Of a stretch of 17,812 nt of DNA, positions 7,895 through 15,332 are shown one piece after another. The DNA is taken from NCBI GenBank assembly GCA_023423045.1, contig JAFAGA010000037.1, positions 1 through 17,812 on the forward strand, given 5' to 3'. The stretch comes from Bacillota bacterium (GTDB taxonomy: Bacteria > Bacillota > Clostridia > Lachnospirales > Lachnospiraceae). The first letter of the stretch is position 1; each line of letters starts with the position of its first letter. The translations under genes were made by a program, and so were the position numbers. The notes beneath the pieces were generated by a model that searched no databases, was not told the DNA's origin, and saw only the letters and a list, made by a program, of their open reading frames with translations.

Positions 7895-9436
7895 TCACTG
7901 TATCATCTGAATCTTTCTTCTGTATTCCACCGGAGTAACACCGGTTTCTTCCTTAAATGCTCTTGCAAAGTTCTTATAATTGTCATACCCTGCCTTTTCG
8001 CTGATCTCAGCAATCTTGTCCTCTGTCTCAGCCAGCAGCTTCTTCGCCTTTTCCACCCGCACGCTCCGCAGATATTCCAGGAAGGACTGCCCCGTATACT
8101 TCTTGAACACATTGGAGAAATAGGCATAGTTTAGCGAGACCGTATTGGATACCATGGCAAGGGTCAGGGGTCTTTGATAATTCATATTAATATAAGCGAT
8201 TGCCTTATTCATGTCATTATTATCTTTATAGGATATTTTGAATTCACGGAATAAATCATTCATTTTCTGTATCTGATAACGAAGTGTCTTCAGGTATTCC
8301 CTCATATTTTCGTAATCCAGAAGGCTGTGACGTTTGTTGATATCAATCACCGGCTCCTCCATGTAAGGGCGTATCACCTTCTCAATGGATTTTAAGCAGC
8401 GGTATACATTATCGCAAAGATCCAAGGTATACCCAATCCGGTATTTGCATAGGGTATCCCGGTGAAAAACCCTGCCGATATACGCTTCGATATCCATATT
8501 GGTGCAATTGCCTATGATATGCATAAGGTGCTCGATATCATGATAGGGTATGGTGTAAAGCTCGGATAATTTATTAATATCCTCGGGGCTAAGAACCGCC
8601 TTATCAGGAAATAAGAAGCGGTGGTTATATAAATCCCTTACCTGAGCGCAGGCTGCAGGCAGCAGGGCAAGGCCCTTAAATAGTCCGCAGACTGCGGATA
8701 CCGCCTTAATACCGCTTCGCTCCAATTCTTTCATAACTGCATCTGCATCGGTGCCCGCCTCAGCGGCATACAGCACATAATTGTGATATTCCAGACATAC
8801 CTTCTGCTTTCCTGCCAGACGCTGCAATACAACGGAGCGAATCCGGGCCACCGGATTAACATCGGAGGCATTCAGACGGATATTCGGTACACCGATGATG
8901 CATAGCAGGTAATGCCCGCAAAACACCGGGAACTTCTTTGCCAGCCCGGGCAGTGTATTCGGAGGCATTTCCCTGCCCTCCATGTATTGCTCCAGCTCAA
9001 ATTGCTCCAGCTGAACCTTCTGCTGCAGTTGGGAGTGTTCCTGCCGGGTCATGGTATCCCTTAACCTTAACTCCTCCTGGATCTTTTCTGCGGATTTAAG
9101 CAAGGGCTCACGCTCGATAGGTTTCAGCAAATAGGCCTTGGCGCCGTATTCGATGGCCTTTTGTGCGTATTTAAAATCATCATATCCGCTGATAATCAGA
9201 AAGCTGGCCTCGGGAAACCTGCTTTTAGACTGCTCCATCAGCTGCAGGCCATCCATATCCGGCATCCGGATATCTGTAATGACCAGGTCCACCGAATGGC
9301 GTTCCATTATTTTTAATGCCTCTATCCCGTTTCCGGCCAGATAGATGGCGTCGATCTCCAGATCACTGTTGCTTAATATGGCATTTACTCCGTCGCGAAT
9401 CAATTTTTGATCATCTACAACTAAAACTTGGAACAT
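7895..9436 (-). CDS. yesN: YesN-type response regulator with AraC-family output domain
   Basis: This 513-residue protein is the transcriptional output of a two-component system. Residues 1-120 form a receiver domain with acidic pocket Asp8/Asp9, phosphoacceptor Asp55 in ITDIRMPD, Ser83 and Lys105 in LLKPIE. The middle of about 280 residues is family-typical linker. An AraC double helix-turn-helix occupies about 409-508 (motifs VRVEKAKKLL, EISEKAGYDN, TPVEYR). Its start lies three bases after the stop of the YesM-type kinase gene, and its GGGAGGA ribosome binding site lies inside the kinase's last codons, so translation is probably coupled. The expected target is the transporter operon in which it is encoded. 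YesN is used as a family name, not a claim of orthology. Confidence 0.95.
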   Translation of the reverse strand: MFQVLVVDDQKLIRDGVNAILSNSDLEIDAIYLAGNGIEALKIMERHSVDLVITDIRMPDMDGLQLMEQSKSRFPEASFLIISGYDDFKYAQKAIEYGAKAYLLKPIEREPLLKSAEKIQEELRLRDTMTRQEHSQLQQKVQLEQFELEQYMEGREMPPNTLPGLAKKFPVFCGHYLLCIIGVPNIRLNASDVNPVARIRSVVLQRLAGKQKVCLEYHNYVLYAAEAGTDADAVMKELERSGIKAVSAVCGLFKGLALLPAACAQVRDLYNHRFLFPDKAVLSPEDINKLSELYTIPYHDIEHLMHIIGNCTNMDIEAYIGRVFHRDTLCKYRIGYTLDLCDNVYRCLKSIEKVIRPYMEEPVIDINKRHSLLDYENMREYLKTLRYQIQKMNDLFREFKISYKDNNDMNKAIAYINMNYQRPLTLAMVSNTVSLNYAYFSNVFKKYTGQSFLEYLRSVRVEKAKKLLAETEDKIAEISEKAGYDNYKNFARAFKEETGVTPVEYRRKIQMIQ

Positions 9437-9439
9437 TTC

Positions 9440-11260
9440 CTACCATCCTCCCAAATCTTCGGCTTTGCATGGAGTTACTAATTGAATTTCCGTAAATTTG
9501 CCGGCCTCGCTGTGGATTGTCACCCCGTATTGCAAGCCATAGTTCATTTGAATCCGTCGGTGAACATTCTCCAGGCCGATGCCTCTGTTGCTGATCTTGC
9601 GATTCCATTCCGAAATTCCTTCCAGAGCGGACTGTATCTGCTTCAGCCGGGAGGGCTCGATCCCGGCGCCGTTATCCAGCAGGGTAATAATAAAATTCTT
9701 TTGATCGATTTTTGCATGAAGCCGAAGATGAAGATTCTTCTCTCCCGGCAGCATGCCATGGATAATTGCATTCTCCACAAAGGGCTGGAGGCACATTTTT
9801 AACACAACCTGTTCCCGGTGCTCCTCCTGAAGATCCATAGTTACAATGATACGGGTGTCATGAATCAAATTATAGAAGAAAATGTAGTTCTTAATATGGT
9901 CCAGTTCTTCTCCCAGGGTCACATTCTGGTTCTTCCAGCTCATGCTGTAGCGCATCAGATTACCGAGAGAAACAACGGAATCCGCAATTTCACGCTTATT
10001 CTCCACCTCGGCCATCATGCGGATGCTCTCCAGGGCATTATATAGAAAATGACTGTTAATCTGGCTTTGCAGCGCCTTTAACTCCGCGTTCTTGGCGGAG
10101 AGCTGGCGCTCTACATTCTCCTTCATCAGAACCGAGATTTTTTCAAGCATCATATTATAATTGCGCCCAATGCTGTCGAATTCGTTGCCGCCGGTGTCCG
10201 GGACATCGATCATGGCATTCATATTGCCCTGCTGTATTTTATTCATAGATTGAACTACACGGATCAGAGGCTTTGTCACTTTTCTTGACATAACTGAGGA
10301 GATAAAATAAAGAAGAATCAATATCAGGATGCCTCCCGAGAACATCAGCATCTTAGTGCGCCAGATGCCCTTTGTGATGGAATCTCTGGATAATACCTGG
10401 AATACATAGCTGTGGATCGAAGGAACATACTTATAGGTGATATCATAGGTATCGCCTTTCCTCACCAGAGTTTTTGTTCCATAGGAGAGATCCTCCGTCA
10501 GCAGCTTGCGGATATCCGGGAGGACTTCCCGGGTTTCCTCCCAAAGGGGATTTCCCGGGACACTTAAGAGGCTTGTTCCATCCTCGCTGAGGATACAGGT
10601 AATCCGGTCCTCGCTTCCGGACGCGTCAAAGGCCGGTTGGAAAAACAGCTCCGGCGCTACCGAAATCTCCAGGATGGCGACGGGCTCCGTATTGATGTAT
10701 ATTTCTCTGTAGCAGGAAACATAGCCCGCTCCCTTTTTGGTAACGCCGGAGAGACGGTAGATGCTGCTGTGTTCTTGGCGGACCCGCTCTGCGAATTCGG
10801 GATTCCCGAAGCGCTGGAACTGGTATATCGTATCCCAGATCTCATATAAATCCTCGTTATAGAAATAGAAGCTGGCGTGCTGGATCAGATCATTGCTCTG
10901 GAAAATATAATTCATCTGCCTTAATTCATTCTGGCTGAACTTCACCAATTTCAAGCCGTCCGCATTCATGTCGCTGTTGCAGAATTCCAGGAAATCCGCC
11001 TGCTTGCCGGCAATGGTGATGGTGTTTTCCAAAAGCTTGACATTCTGATAGATTTTGCTGTAAACCTGCTCTACGGTCTGACTGCTTTCTGACACGGCTT
11101 CCCGAATTACCTTTTTTTCCTCATTGCCTGTAAGAAAAAGGGTAATAAAAAGTGCCGGGATCGTGAGGATAACGGCATAGGTCAAGAACAGCTTTGTAGA
11201 AAGCTTCATGGACTGATATTTATTTCGCAGGAGATCCCAATAGGAGTTCAATCGCTTCAT
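9440..11260 (-). CDS. yesM: YesM-type sensor histidine kinase
   Basis: The 606-residue membrane kinase has TM1 at about 23-44, an extracytoplasmic sensor of about 260 residues (probably Cache-like), TM2 at about 304-324 and a HAMP linker at about 325-377. A His_kinase domain follows, with His404 in LQSQINSHFLYN, an N-box around Asn497 (FVENAIIHG), DNGAG at 529-533 and GIGLENVHRR at about 560. It should sense a sugar or a loaded binding protein and phosphorylate the YesN-type regulator encoded immediately downstream. It follows the binding-protein gene on the same strand, separated by 130 bases containing a long hairpin. GAGGT eight bases upstream of ATG supports the start. The sensed ligand is unknown. 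Confidence 0.95.
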   Translation of the reverse strand: MKRLNSYWDLLRNKYQSMKLSTKLFLTYAVILTIPALFITLFLTGNEEKKVIREAVSESSQTVEQVYSKIYQNVKLLENTITIAGKQADFLEFCNSDMNADGLKLVKFSQNELRQMNYIFQSNDLIQHASFYFYNEDLYEIWDTIYQFQRFGNPEFAERVRQEHSSIYRLSGVTKKGAGYVSCYREIYINTEPVAILEISVAPELFFQPAFDASGSEDRITCILSEDGTSLLSVPGNPLWEETREVLPDIRKLLTEDLSYGTKTLVRKGDTYDITYKYVPSIHSYVFQVLSRDSITKGIWRTKMLMFSGGILILILLYFISSVMSRKVTKPLIRVVQSMNKIQQGNMNAMIDVPDTGGNEFDSIGRNYNMMLEKISVLMKENVERQLSAKNAELKALQSQINSHFLYNALESIRMMAEVENKREIADSVVSLGNLMRYSMSWKNQNVTLGEELDHIKNYIFFYNLIHDTRIIVTMDLQEEHREQVVLKMCLQPFVENAIIHGMLPGEKNLHLRLHAKIDQKNFIITLLDNGAGIEPSRLKQIQSALEGISEWNRKISNRGIGLENVHRRIQMNYGLQYGVTIHSEAGKFTEIQLVTPCKAEDLGGW

Positions 11261-11306
11261 AGTTCCATACCTCGTGTTGTGAGCTTGTAATCCTTCAATA
11301 TACAGA

Positions 11307-11361
11307 TAGACTGGCAGAGAGAAGTGCCTTCCATATAGGAGGACTTCTCTTTGCCAATCTA
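11307..11361 (-). other. Long hairpin between binding-protein and histidine-kinase genes
   Basis: An imperfect inverted repeat with 19-base arms (11307-11325 and 11343-11361, two non-Watson-Crick positions) is extended inward by a CCTCC/GGAAGG stem. It starts about 30 bases after the binding-protein stop on the minus strand. The following bases are only mildly T-rich, so complete termination seems unlikely. Partial termination or 3' protection would leave transporter message in excess over kinase and regulator message; this is inferred. Confidence 0.6.
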
Positions 11362-11390
11362 CTGCGGTACTGTTTGATAATATATAACGG

Positions 11391-13088
11391 TTAATCCGCT
11401 AATTTTGCCAATCTTGCCTGTAATAAGGCCTGTTTGTAATCAACTACCAGATTATAACCGTATCCCTCTCTGGTATCAAGGAAGCTTTTGAAAATCTCGT
11501 CAAATTTCTCTTCTGAGGGAGCGGTAATCAGCTCCGGAAGCACCTCTTCCCATTTCTGGGAGATCTTTGTGGATGCAATTGCCGCATCGCTGTCGCCGGT
11601 GGGTTCCAGACCATTATAAATTCCTGCGGACAAATCGGCATGGTGATTCGCCCAATCACTCATCTGCTTGATATATTCCGCACTCTCCGGACGCCACTGA
11701 TTTACAATAACATTGTTTCTCATCATCCAGTAGGTATCGCCAAGGCCATAGACATTGGCAAAGCTGTCCGGATCACTGCCCATCATATCGATAAATTTCT
11801 GCTTCATTACAGGTTTGTTGTCAACGGTGTCGTAGGTTTCTCCCTCGACGCCCAGGAACATATCTCTCTGGCCTTCTTCGCTGTTCAGATAAGTTAAAAA
11901 GGCAATGGCACGTTCCGGATTCTTACAGTTCTTGCTGATGAATACGGGCATCCAGCCGTCCAGACTGCCGGGGTTGATGATCGGGGCATCCTTTGCGCTG
12001 TTGGAAGGACCGTCTACCGCAATGTAGTAGCTGTCGGGGTTCTCGCTCTGAGAAATAATCGTATTGGCGGCCAGCATTCCGTTCCATTCACGAAGCATAC
12101 AGAAGTATCTGGCGGTGTTGGACTTTTCTTCAACCTGCTGATCGGAATCCACAAGATAATCAACGCCGATTAAGCCTTCGTCGTAAGCCTGACGGAACAT
12201 CTTCAACCATGTGATGTAATCCTCATTTGTCAACCGGTCATAGATCTGTCCGTTTTCCTCGTAAGGAACTGCAAGGAAGTTCTGGAGATAGGTGGAAAGG
12301 CCGTAGCCGGAGCCTCCCTGTGCATAGAAAGGAGTAATTTCCTGGCCCTTATAGGTGCTGAACTTTTCCTTCAGAGTGCGAAGGGCTGCGAGGAAACCTT
12401 CCGGTGTTGTCATATCCGGGGAACCCATATCTGCATATAAGTCTTTGCGGACTAAGAAAGTCTGGGAAGCTGCGGTCATTCCTGTTTCCCTCATCTGGCT
12501 TTCGCCGAAAGCATCATTGGGGATACAGTATAAATTGCCGTCGTCCTTAGTGTGCCAATTGATCACTGCTCCGTCAACGACATTGTAGAAATACGGGTCA
12601 TACTGGTCGGCAAGCTCATTAAGGGCGTATACATATCCGTCCTCGTACAGCTTGGTAAAGTTAACTTCCCAGCTGCCCAGGGATATGATGTCAGGAAGAT
12701 CATCGCCGACCATCATCAGGGACAGTTCCTCATTGGCATCCGCTGTGGGAACGACAAATTCCAGGTTTACGCCTGTCTTTTCTGTGATATGCTTTGATAC
12801 GAGGCTTTCTCCCCATTCATTGGCGTACCAGGAAGCTCCGATAAACCAGGTCAGATCTACCGGCGAGGTATCTCTCTTCCAGGCGGGTTCATCCGCATTG
12901 ACAGTTCCCGCATCCGGGGTGTTCTCCTTGTCAGCAGCCTCCGTTAAGCTGGGGGCGGGAGTGCTTTGTGCTCCCGGTGTTGTTCCGCTTTCCTTCTTAT
13001 CTCCTGAAGCGCAGCCGCCGAGAGACAGCAGCATGGCAGCGGCCAGGACAAAAGCCGTTACTTTCTTGGTAATTCCCCTTTTTTTCAT
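11391..13088 (-). CDS. Extracellular solute-binding lipoprotein (LipO-like) of the YesMN-linked transporter
   Basis: The 565-residue lipoprotein is the substrate receptor for the two permeases encoded just upstream. Its signal peptide has a basic start (MKKRGITKK), a hydrophobic core at about 10-22 and lipobox SLGGC with the lipidated cysteine at residue 26. A Ser/Thr/Pro-rich tether follows. The mature part has features of the large binding-protein class (TWFIGASWYANEW, LPDIISLGSW). ATG at 13088 follows AGGAGG at seven bases. The frame remains open to 13136, but that would add 16 residues before the signal peptide and start inside the preceding gene. It resembles the other large binding protein here in size and architecture but is clearly divergent in sequence, so a different ligand is likely. 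Confidence 0.93.
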   Translation of the reverse strand: MKKRGITKKVTAFVLAAAMLLSLGGCASGDKKESGTTPGAQSTPAPSLTEAADKENTPDAGTVNADEPAWKRDTSPVDLTWFIGASWYANEWGESLVSKHITEKTGVNLEFVVPTADANEELSLMMVGDDLPDIISLGSWEVNFTKLYEDGYVYALNELADQYDPYFYNVVDGAVINWHTKDDGNLYCIPNDAFGESQMRETGMTAASQTFLVRKDLYADMGSPDMTTPEGFLAALRTLKEKFSTYKGQEITPFYAQGGSGYGLSTYLQNFLAVPYEENGQIYDRLTNEDYITWLKMFRQAYDEGLIGVDYLVDSDQQVEEKSNTARYFCMLREWNGMLAANTIISQSENPDSYYIAVDGPSNSAKDAPIINPGSLDGWMPVFISKNCKNPERAIAFLTYLNSEEGQRDMFLGVEGETYDTVDNKPVMKQKFIDMMGSDPDSFANVYGLGDTYWMMRNNVIVNQWRPESAEYIKQMSDWANHHADLSAGIYNGLEPTGDSDAAIASTKISQKWEEVLPELITAPSEEKFDEIFKSFLDTREGYGYNLVVDYKQALLQARLAKLAD

Positions 13089-13119
13089 TGTAAATCCTCC
13101 TTTATTATTATAACAAATA

Positions 13120-13995
13120 TTAACCTTTAATTGCACCTATCATCACACCTTTTACAAGATATTTCTGGAGATAGGGGTAGATAAACAGAATCGGCAGGGT
13201 TGCAACCACCATGGAAGCAAATTTCACCGATACGGAGGGAGCCGAGCCCCCCAGGGCAAGCATTGCCTGCTGCTGCTTTGCCGACATGGCGTTCTCCGCA
13301 AGCAGCTTGTATAGGATGGTCTGGATCGGCTGCAGATTCTTATCCCGGATATAAATCACGCCCTGATAGTAATCATTCCAATGATACACTCCCGCGAATA
13401 AAGCAATCGTAGCCAGCACGGCTTTGCAATTCGGAAGCAGAATCCGGAAAAATATAGTGTATTCCGAGGCGCCGTCCACCTTGGCGCTTTCCATGAGGCT
13501 GTCGGGTATCGTCCGGAAGAAGCTCATGAAAATAATCATGTCGTAAAATGTAAACATGCTGGGAAAAACATAAACCCAGAAAGTATTATAAAGACCCAGC
13601 TGATTCATGAGGAGGAAAGAGGGAATCAATCCTCCGGAGAAAAACATGGTAACCATACCCAGCTTCATATAGAGCTTCCGTCCGATGAGATTTGGCCGGG
13701 ACATGGCATAGGCAACCATTGCGGTAAAGATCACATGCAGCAGGGTGGAGATCAAAGTCCGCAAAACTGTGACAAAAAAACCGCTGAGAATATTTTTATT
13801 TTGAAATACAATCCGATAGCTGCCCAGGCTGACGGATGAGGGCCACCAGGCGACAGAGCCCAGGGAGGCTGCTTTGGATGAGGCAAAGGAATTGGCCAGG
13901 ATGTACCACATGGGATACAGGGTAACAAAACAGACCGCAAGCATGATCACCAGCAATATATAATCAAACAGGGTATATTTCTTAAATAATTTCAT
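13120..13995 (-). CDS. ytcP: YtcP-type ABC sugar transporter permease
   Basis: This 291-residue permease is the second channel subunit of the YesMN-linked importer. It has a first membrane segment at about 11-34, the family stretch MFFSGGLIPSFLL near 117-129, a degenerate EAA loop at about 168-192 (MESAKVDGAS) and the characteristic C-terminus KYLVKGVMIGAIKG. ATG at 13995 is preferred because AAGGAGG ends 11 bases before it. A GTG four codons earlier (14007) lies directly against that ribosome binding site and is unlikely to be used. The binding-protein gene starts 31 bases after this gene's stop, and the LplB-type permease gene lies just upstream, giving a compact transport operon. Confidence 0.92.
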   Translation of the reverse strand: MKLFKKYTLFDYILLVIMLAVCFVTLYPMWYILANSFASSKAASLGSVAWWPSSVSLGSYRIVFQNKNILSGFFVTVLRTLISTLLHVIFTAMVAYAMSRPNLIGRKLYMKLGMVTMFFSGGLIPSFLLMNQLGLYNTFWVYVFPSMFTFYDMIIFMSFFRTIPDSLMESAKVDGASEYTIFFRILLPNCKAVLATIALFAGVYHWNDYYQGVIYIRDKNLQPIQTILYKLLAENAMSAKQQQAMLALGGSAPSVSVKFASMVVATLPILFIYPYLQKYLVKGVMIGAIKG

Positions 13996-14051
13996 TCTTG
14001 TTCTCACCTCCTTGATATCTTAAGTCGGCATCCCGCTGGTCCCGAAGAGGA

Positions 14052-14990
14052 TCACAGGATGCTTTCCCCGGTAAGCTTCTTGGATACAAAATTGCATAGT
14101 TGCAGCAGTCCGAAGGCAATTATGCTCCGGGAGAACAGCACTGCGGTAGAAAAGGAATATCTTCCGGATACAAGGCCCATGTTGTAGATATACAGGTCGA
14201 TGGATTCTGCCTTGGGCATATTTGCCGAATTCTTCATGAAGAAGATCTGGTCAAAATTACTGCCCAGACAATTGCTTACCGCCAGGATAAACAAAATGGC
14301 GATGGTGGGCCGGATGGACTGAACCGTAATATGCCACATCTTCTGCCAGCGGCTTGCGCCGTCCAGCTCCGCAGCTTCATATAGGCCCGGGTCCACGCCC
14401 GCGATGGCCGCCAGGTAGATAATGGCGTTCCAGCCGCTCTCCTTGATGGTATCGGAGAGAAAGGTGATCCACCAGAAGTACTTGGGCTGTGCGTTATACA
14501 GTATGGCCTTCTCCTGAAATCCCAGGAACAGAAATAGCTGGTTGATAACCCCTGATTCCGACAGCCAGTTAAGCAATATGCCGCCAAAGATAGCCCAGGA
14601 AATGAAGTGGGGCAGATAGGCAATGGTCTGGACTGCTTTCTTAAATCTCGTGCTTTTTACTTCATTCAGCAATAAGGCAAAGACAATTGGAATAGGGAAG
14701 CCCAGAAAAATTCTCAGGGAACTCATTCCGATGGTATTTTTGATGGAGCGCCAGAAACGGTCGTCTCCAATAAAAGCCTGGAAATGCTTCAGCCATACAA
14801 AATCGCATTCTGTCAGCTTTTTGCCTATGTCATAGTCCAAAAATGCGATGACCAGGAAGAACATCGGTATGTAGCAGAAGATCAGCATCCAGATGATTCC
14901 CGGTATCGCCAGGCTTTGCAGCTGCCACTGTTTGGCGAAGCGCTTGCAAAATACCGTCAGCTTGGTGTCCGTGTATTCTGTTTTTTTCAT
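14052..14990 (-). CDS. lplB: LplB-type ABC sugar transporter permease
   Basis: This 312-residue permease is the first gene of the minus-strand operon and forms the channel with the YtcP-type protein downstream. The first membrane segment lies at about 27-50, followed by the LplB-family stretch GFPIPIVFALLLNE (about 97-110), AYLPHFISW near 124-132 and an EAA loop at about 205-227 (EAAELDGAS). The layout matches the LplB-type permease of the sulfatase operon, but sequence similarity is only moderate by eye, so the two importers are not a recent duplication. CGGAGG lies seven bases upstream of ATG. Promoter candidates are discussed separately; the interval upstream is shared with the divergent MalE-like gene. 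Confidence 0.93.
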   Translation of the reverse strand: MKKTEYTDTKLTVFCKRFAKQWQLQSLAIPGIIWMLIFCYIPMFFLVIAFLDYDIGKKLTECDFVWLKHFQAFIGDDRFWRSIKNTIGMSSLRIFLGFPIPIVFALLLNEVKSTRFKKAVQTIAYLPHFISWAIFGGILLNWLSESGVINQLFLFLGFQEKAILYNAQPKYFWWITFLSDTIKESGWNAIIYLAAIAGVDPGLYEAAELDGASRWQKMWHITVQSIRPTIAILFILAVSNCLGSNFDQIFFMKNSANMPKAESIDLYIYNMGLVSGRYSFSTAVLFSRSIIAFGLLQLCNFVSKKLTGESIL

Positions 14991-15000
14991 TTTTAACCTC

Positions 15001-15014
15001 CGTTAGCGTTTTCT
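15001..15014. promoter_or_regulatory. cre-like sequence (possible CcpA site) before the minus-strand transport operon
   Basis: On the minus strand AGAAAACGCTAACG agrees with TGNAANCGNTNNCA at every informative position except the outermost T and A. It lies between the possible minus-strand start site near 15017 and the permease ATG at 14990, a position where CcpA commonly blocks transcription. It partly overlaps the ribosome binding site region, so some purine richness is expected anyway. Confidence 0.35.
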
Positions 15015-15023
15015 CCTCCTAAG

Positions 15024-15052
15024 AATATAGTAACATTCCGGACAGAAGATAA
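15024..15052 (-). promoter_or_regulatory. Weak candidate promoter of the minus-strand transport operon
   Basis: On the minus strand TTATCT (15052-15047) and TATATT (15029-15024) are spaced by 17 bases, matching 3/6 and 5/6. A poor -35 would fit an activator-dependent promoter, such as one driven by the YesN-type regulator. Transcription would start near 15017, just before the cre-like site. I found no better match upstream. Confidence 0.3.
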
Positions 15053-15105
15053 AACCTCCTGGTTTTAGGTTCTATCCCAATTTTTTGGATTGCCGGGAAA
15101 GAACC
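15050..15105. other. Two adjacent hairpins in the divergent intergenic region
   Basis: TAAAACC/GGTTTTA arms (15050-15056 and 15061-15067) enclose a four-base loop. Directly beside them, GGTTCT (15068-15073) pairs with AGAACC (15100-15105) around a partly paired interior. If minus-strand transcription starts upstream of 15105 these would form a structured leader; if it starts near 15017 they would be DNA-level elements only. No known riboswitch class is recognisable. Confidence 0.3.
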
Positions 15106-15116
15106 AATGCGCATTG
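15105..15116. promoter_or_regulatory. Perfect 12-base palindrome, candidate operator
   Basis: CAATGCGCATTG is a perfect palindrome with a central CG step, as in many LacI-type operators. It lies about 72 bases upstream of the plus-strand -35 box. Nothing else identifies the binding protein. Confidence 0.35.
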
Positions 15117-15187
15117 AAAGTATTTTCACAGAGGTTTGCTAAAAAGCGGGAGGGGTTGGGAACTACTTTCTGAATAGCCCAAAAGTA

Positions 15188-15216
15188 TTGACTTTGATGA
15201 AGAATAGTAACATAAT
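15188..15216 (+). promoter_or_regulatory. Sigma-A-type promoter of the MalE-like transporter operon
   Basis: TTGACT (15188-15193, 5/6) and CATAAT (15211-15216, 5/6) are separated by 17 bases. Transcription would start near 15223, giving a leader of about 110 bases before the ATG at 15333. This is the strongest promoter match in the 342-base gene-free interval. Confidence 0.75.
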
Positions 15217-15240
15217 CCATACATAATCTAAGCAATAATA

Positions 15241-15276
15241 TCTTCGAAGAGATACAAACAAGCCTATATCGCGATA
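15241..15276 (+). promoter_or_regulatory. Two palindromes in the leader of the MalE-like operon
   Basis: TCTTCGAAGA (15241-15250) and TATCGCGATA (15267-15276) are each perfect 10-base palindromes, with centres 26 bases apart. Both lie downstream of the predicted start at about 15223. They could be operators for a repressor acting as a roadblock or small RNA hairpins; their sequences differ, so one protein binding both is not assured. Confidence 0.35.
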
Positions 15277-15332
15277 GAAAATATGTTTGGTAATTTTGTT
15301 GGGTTATAACTAATACTATGGGAGGTATTTTA

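Larger units (their letters stand above)
15021..15213. promoter_or_regulatory. Pair of near-identical repeats flanking the divergent intergenic region
   Basis: AAGAATATAGTAACAT at 15021-15036 recurs as AAGAATAGTAACAT at 15200-15213, differing only by a two-base AT insertion. The right copy runs into the plus-strand -10 box and the left copy contains the candidate minus-strand -10 box. Such placement suits a shared operator for the divergent operons. The binding factor is unknown; the YesN-type regulator is one candidate. Confidence 0.4.

Noticed and set aside
11290..11390. Complete rho-independent terminator for the YesMN-linked transporter at the long hairpin
   Set aside because: The hairpin is strong, but the bases following it on the minus strand lack a T-run, so it is recorded as an intercistronic hairpin only.
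12652..13113. 153-codon plus-strand open frame opposite the 565-residue binding-protein gene
   Set aside because: It lies wholly opposite a gene with a clear signal peptide, lipobox and ribosome binding site, so it is a shadow frame.
14276..14623. 115-codon minus-strand open frame within the LplB-type permease gene
   Set aside because: It is an alternative frame inside a strongly supported permease, with low-complexity Ser/Pro/Arg-rich translation.
15018..15035. Five-codon minus-strand mini-frame (ATG TTA CTA TAT TCT TAG) before the permease gene as a leader peptide
   Set aside because: The upstream AGGAGG is about 19 bases away, and the mini-frame overlaps a candidate promoter, so translation is unlikely.
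15180..15240. Minus-strand promoter overlapping the plus-strand one (TTGCTT with TACTAT)
   Set aside because: The spacing is 20 bases and both boxes are poor matches; the 15024-15052 candidate is better.
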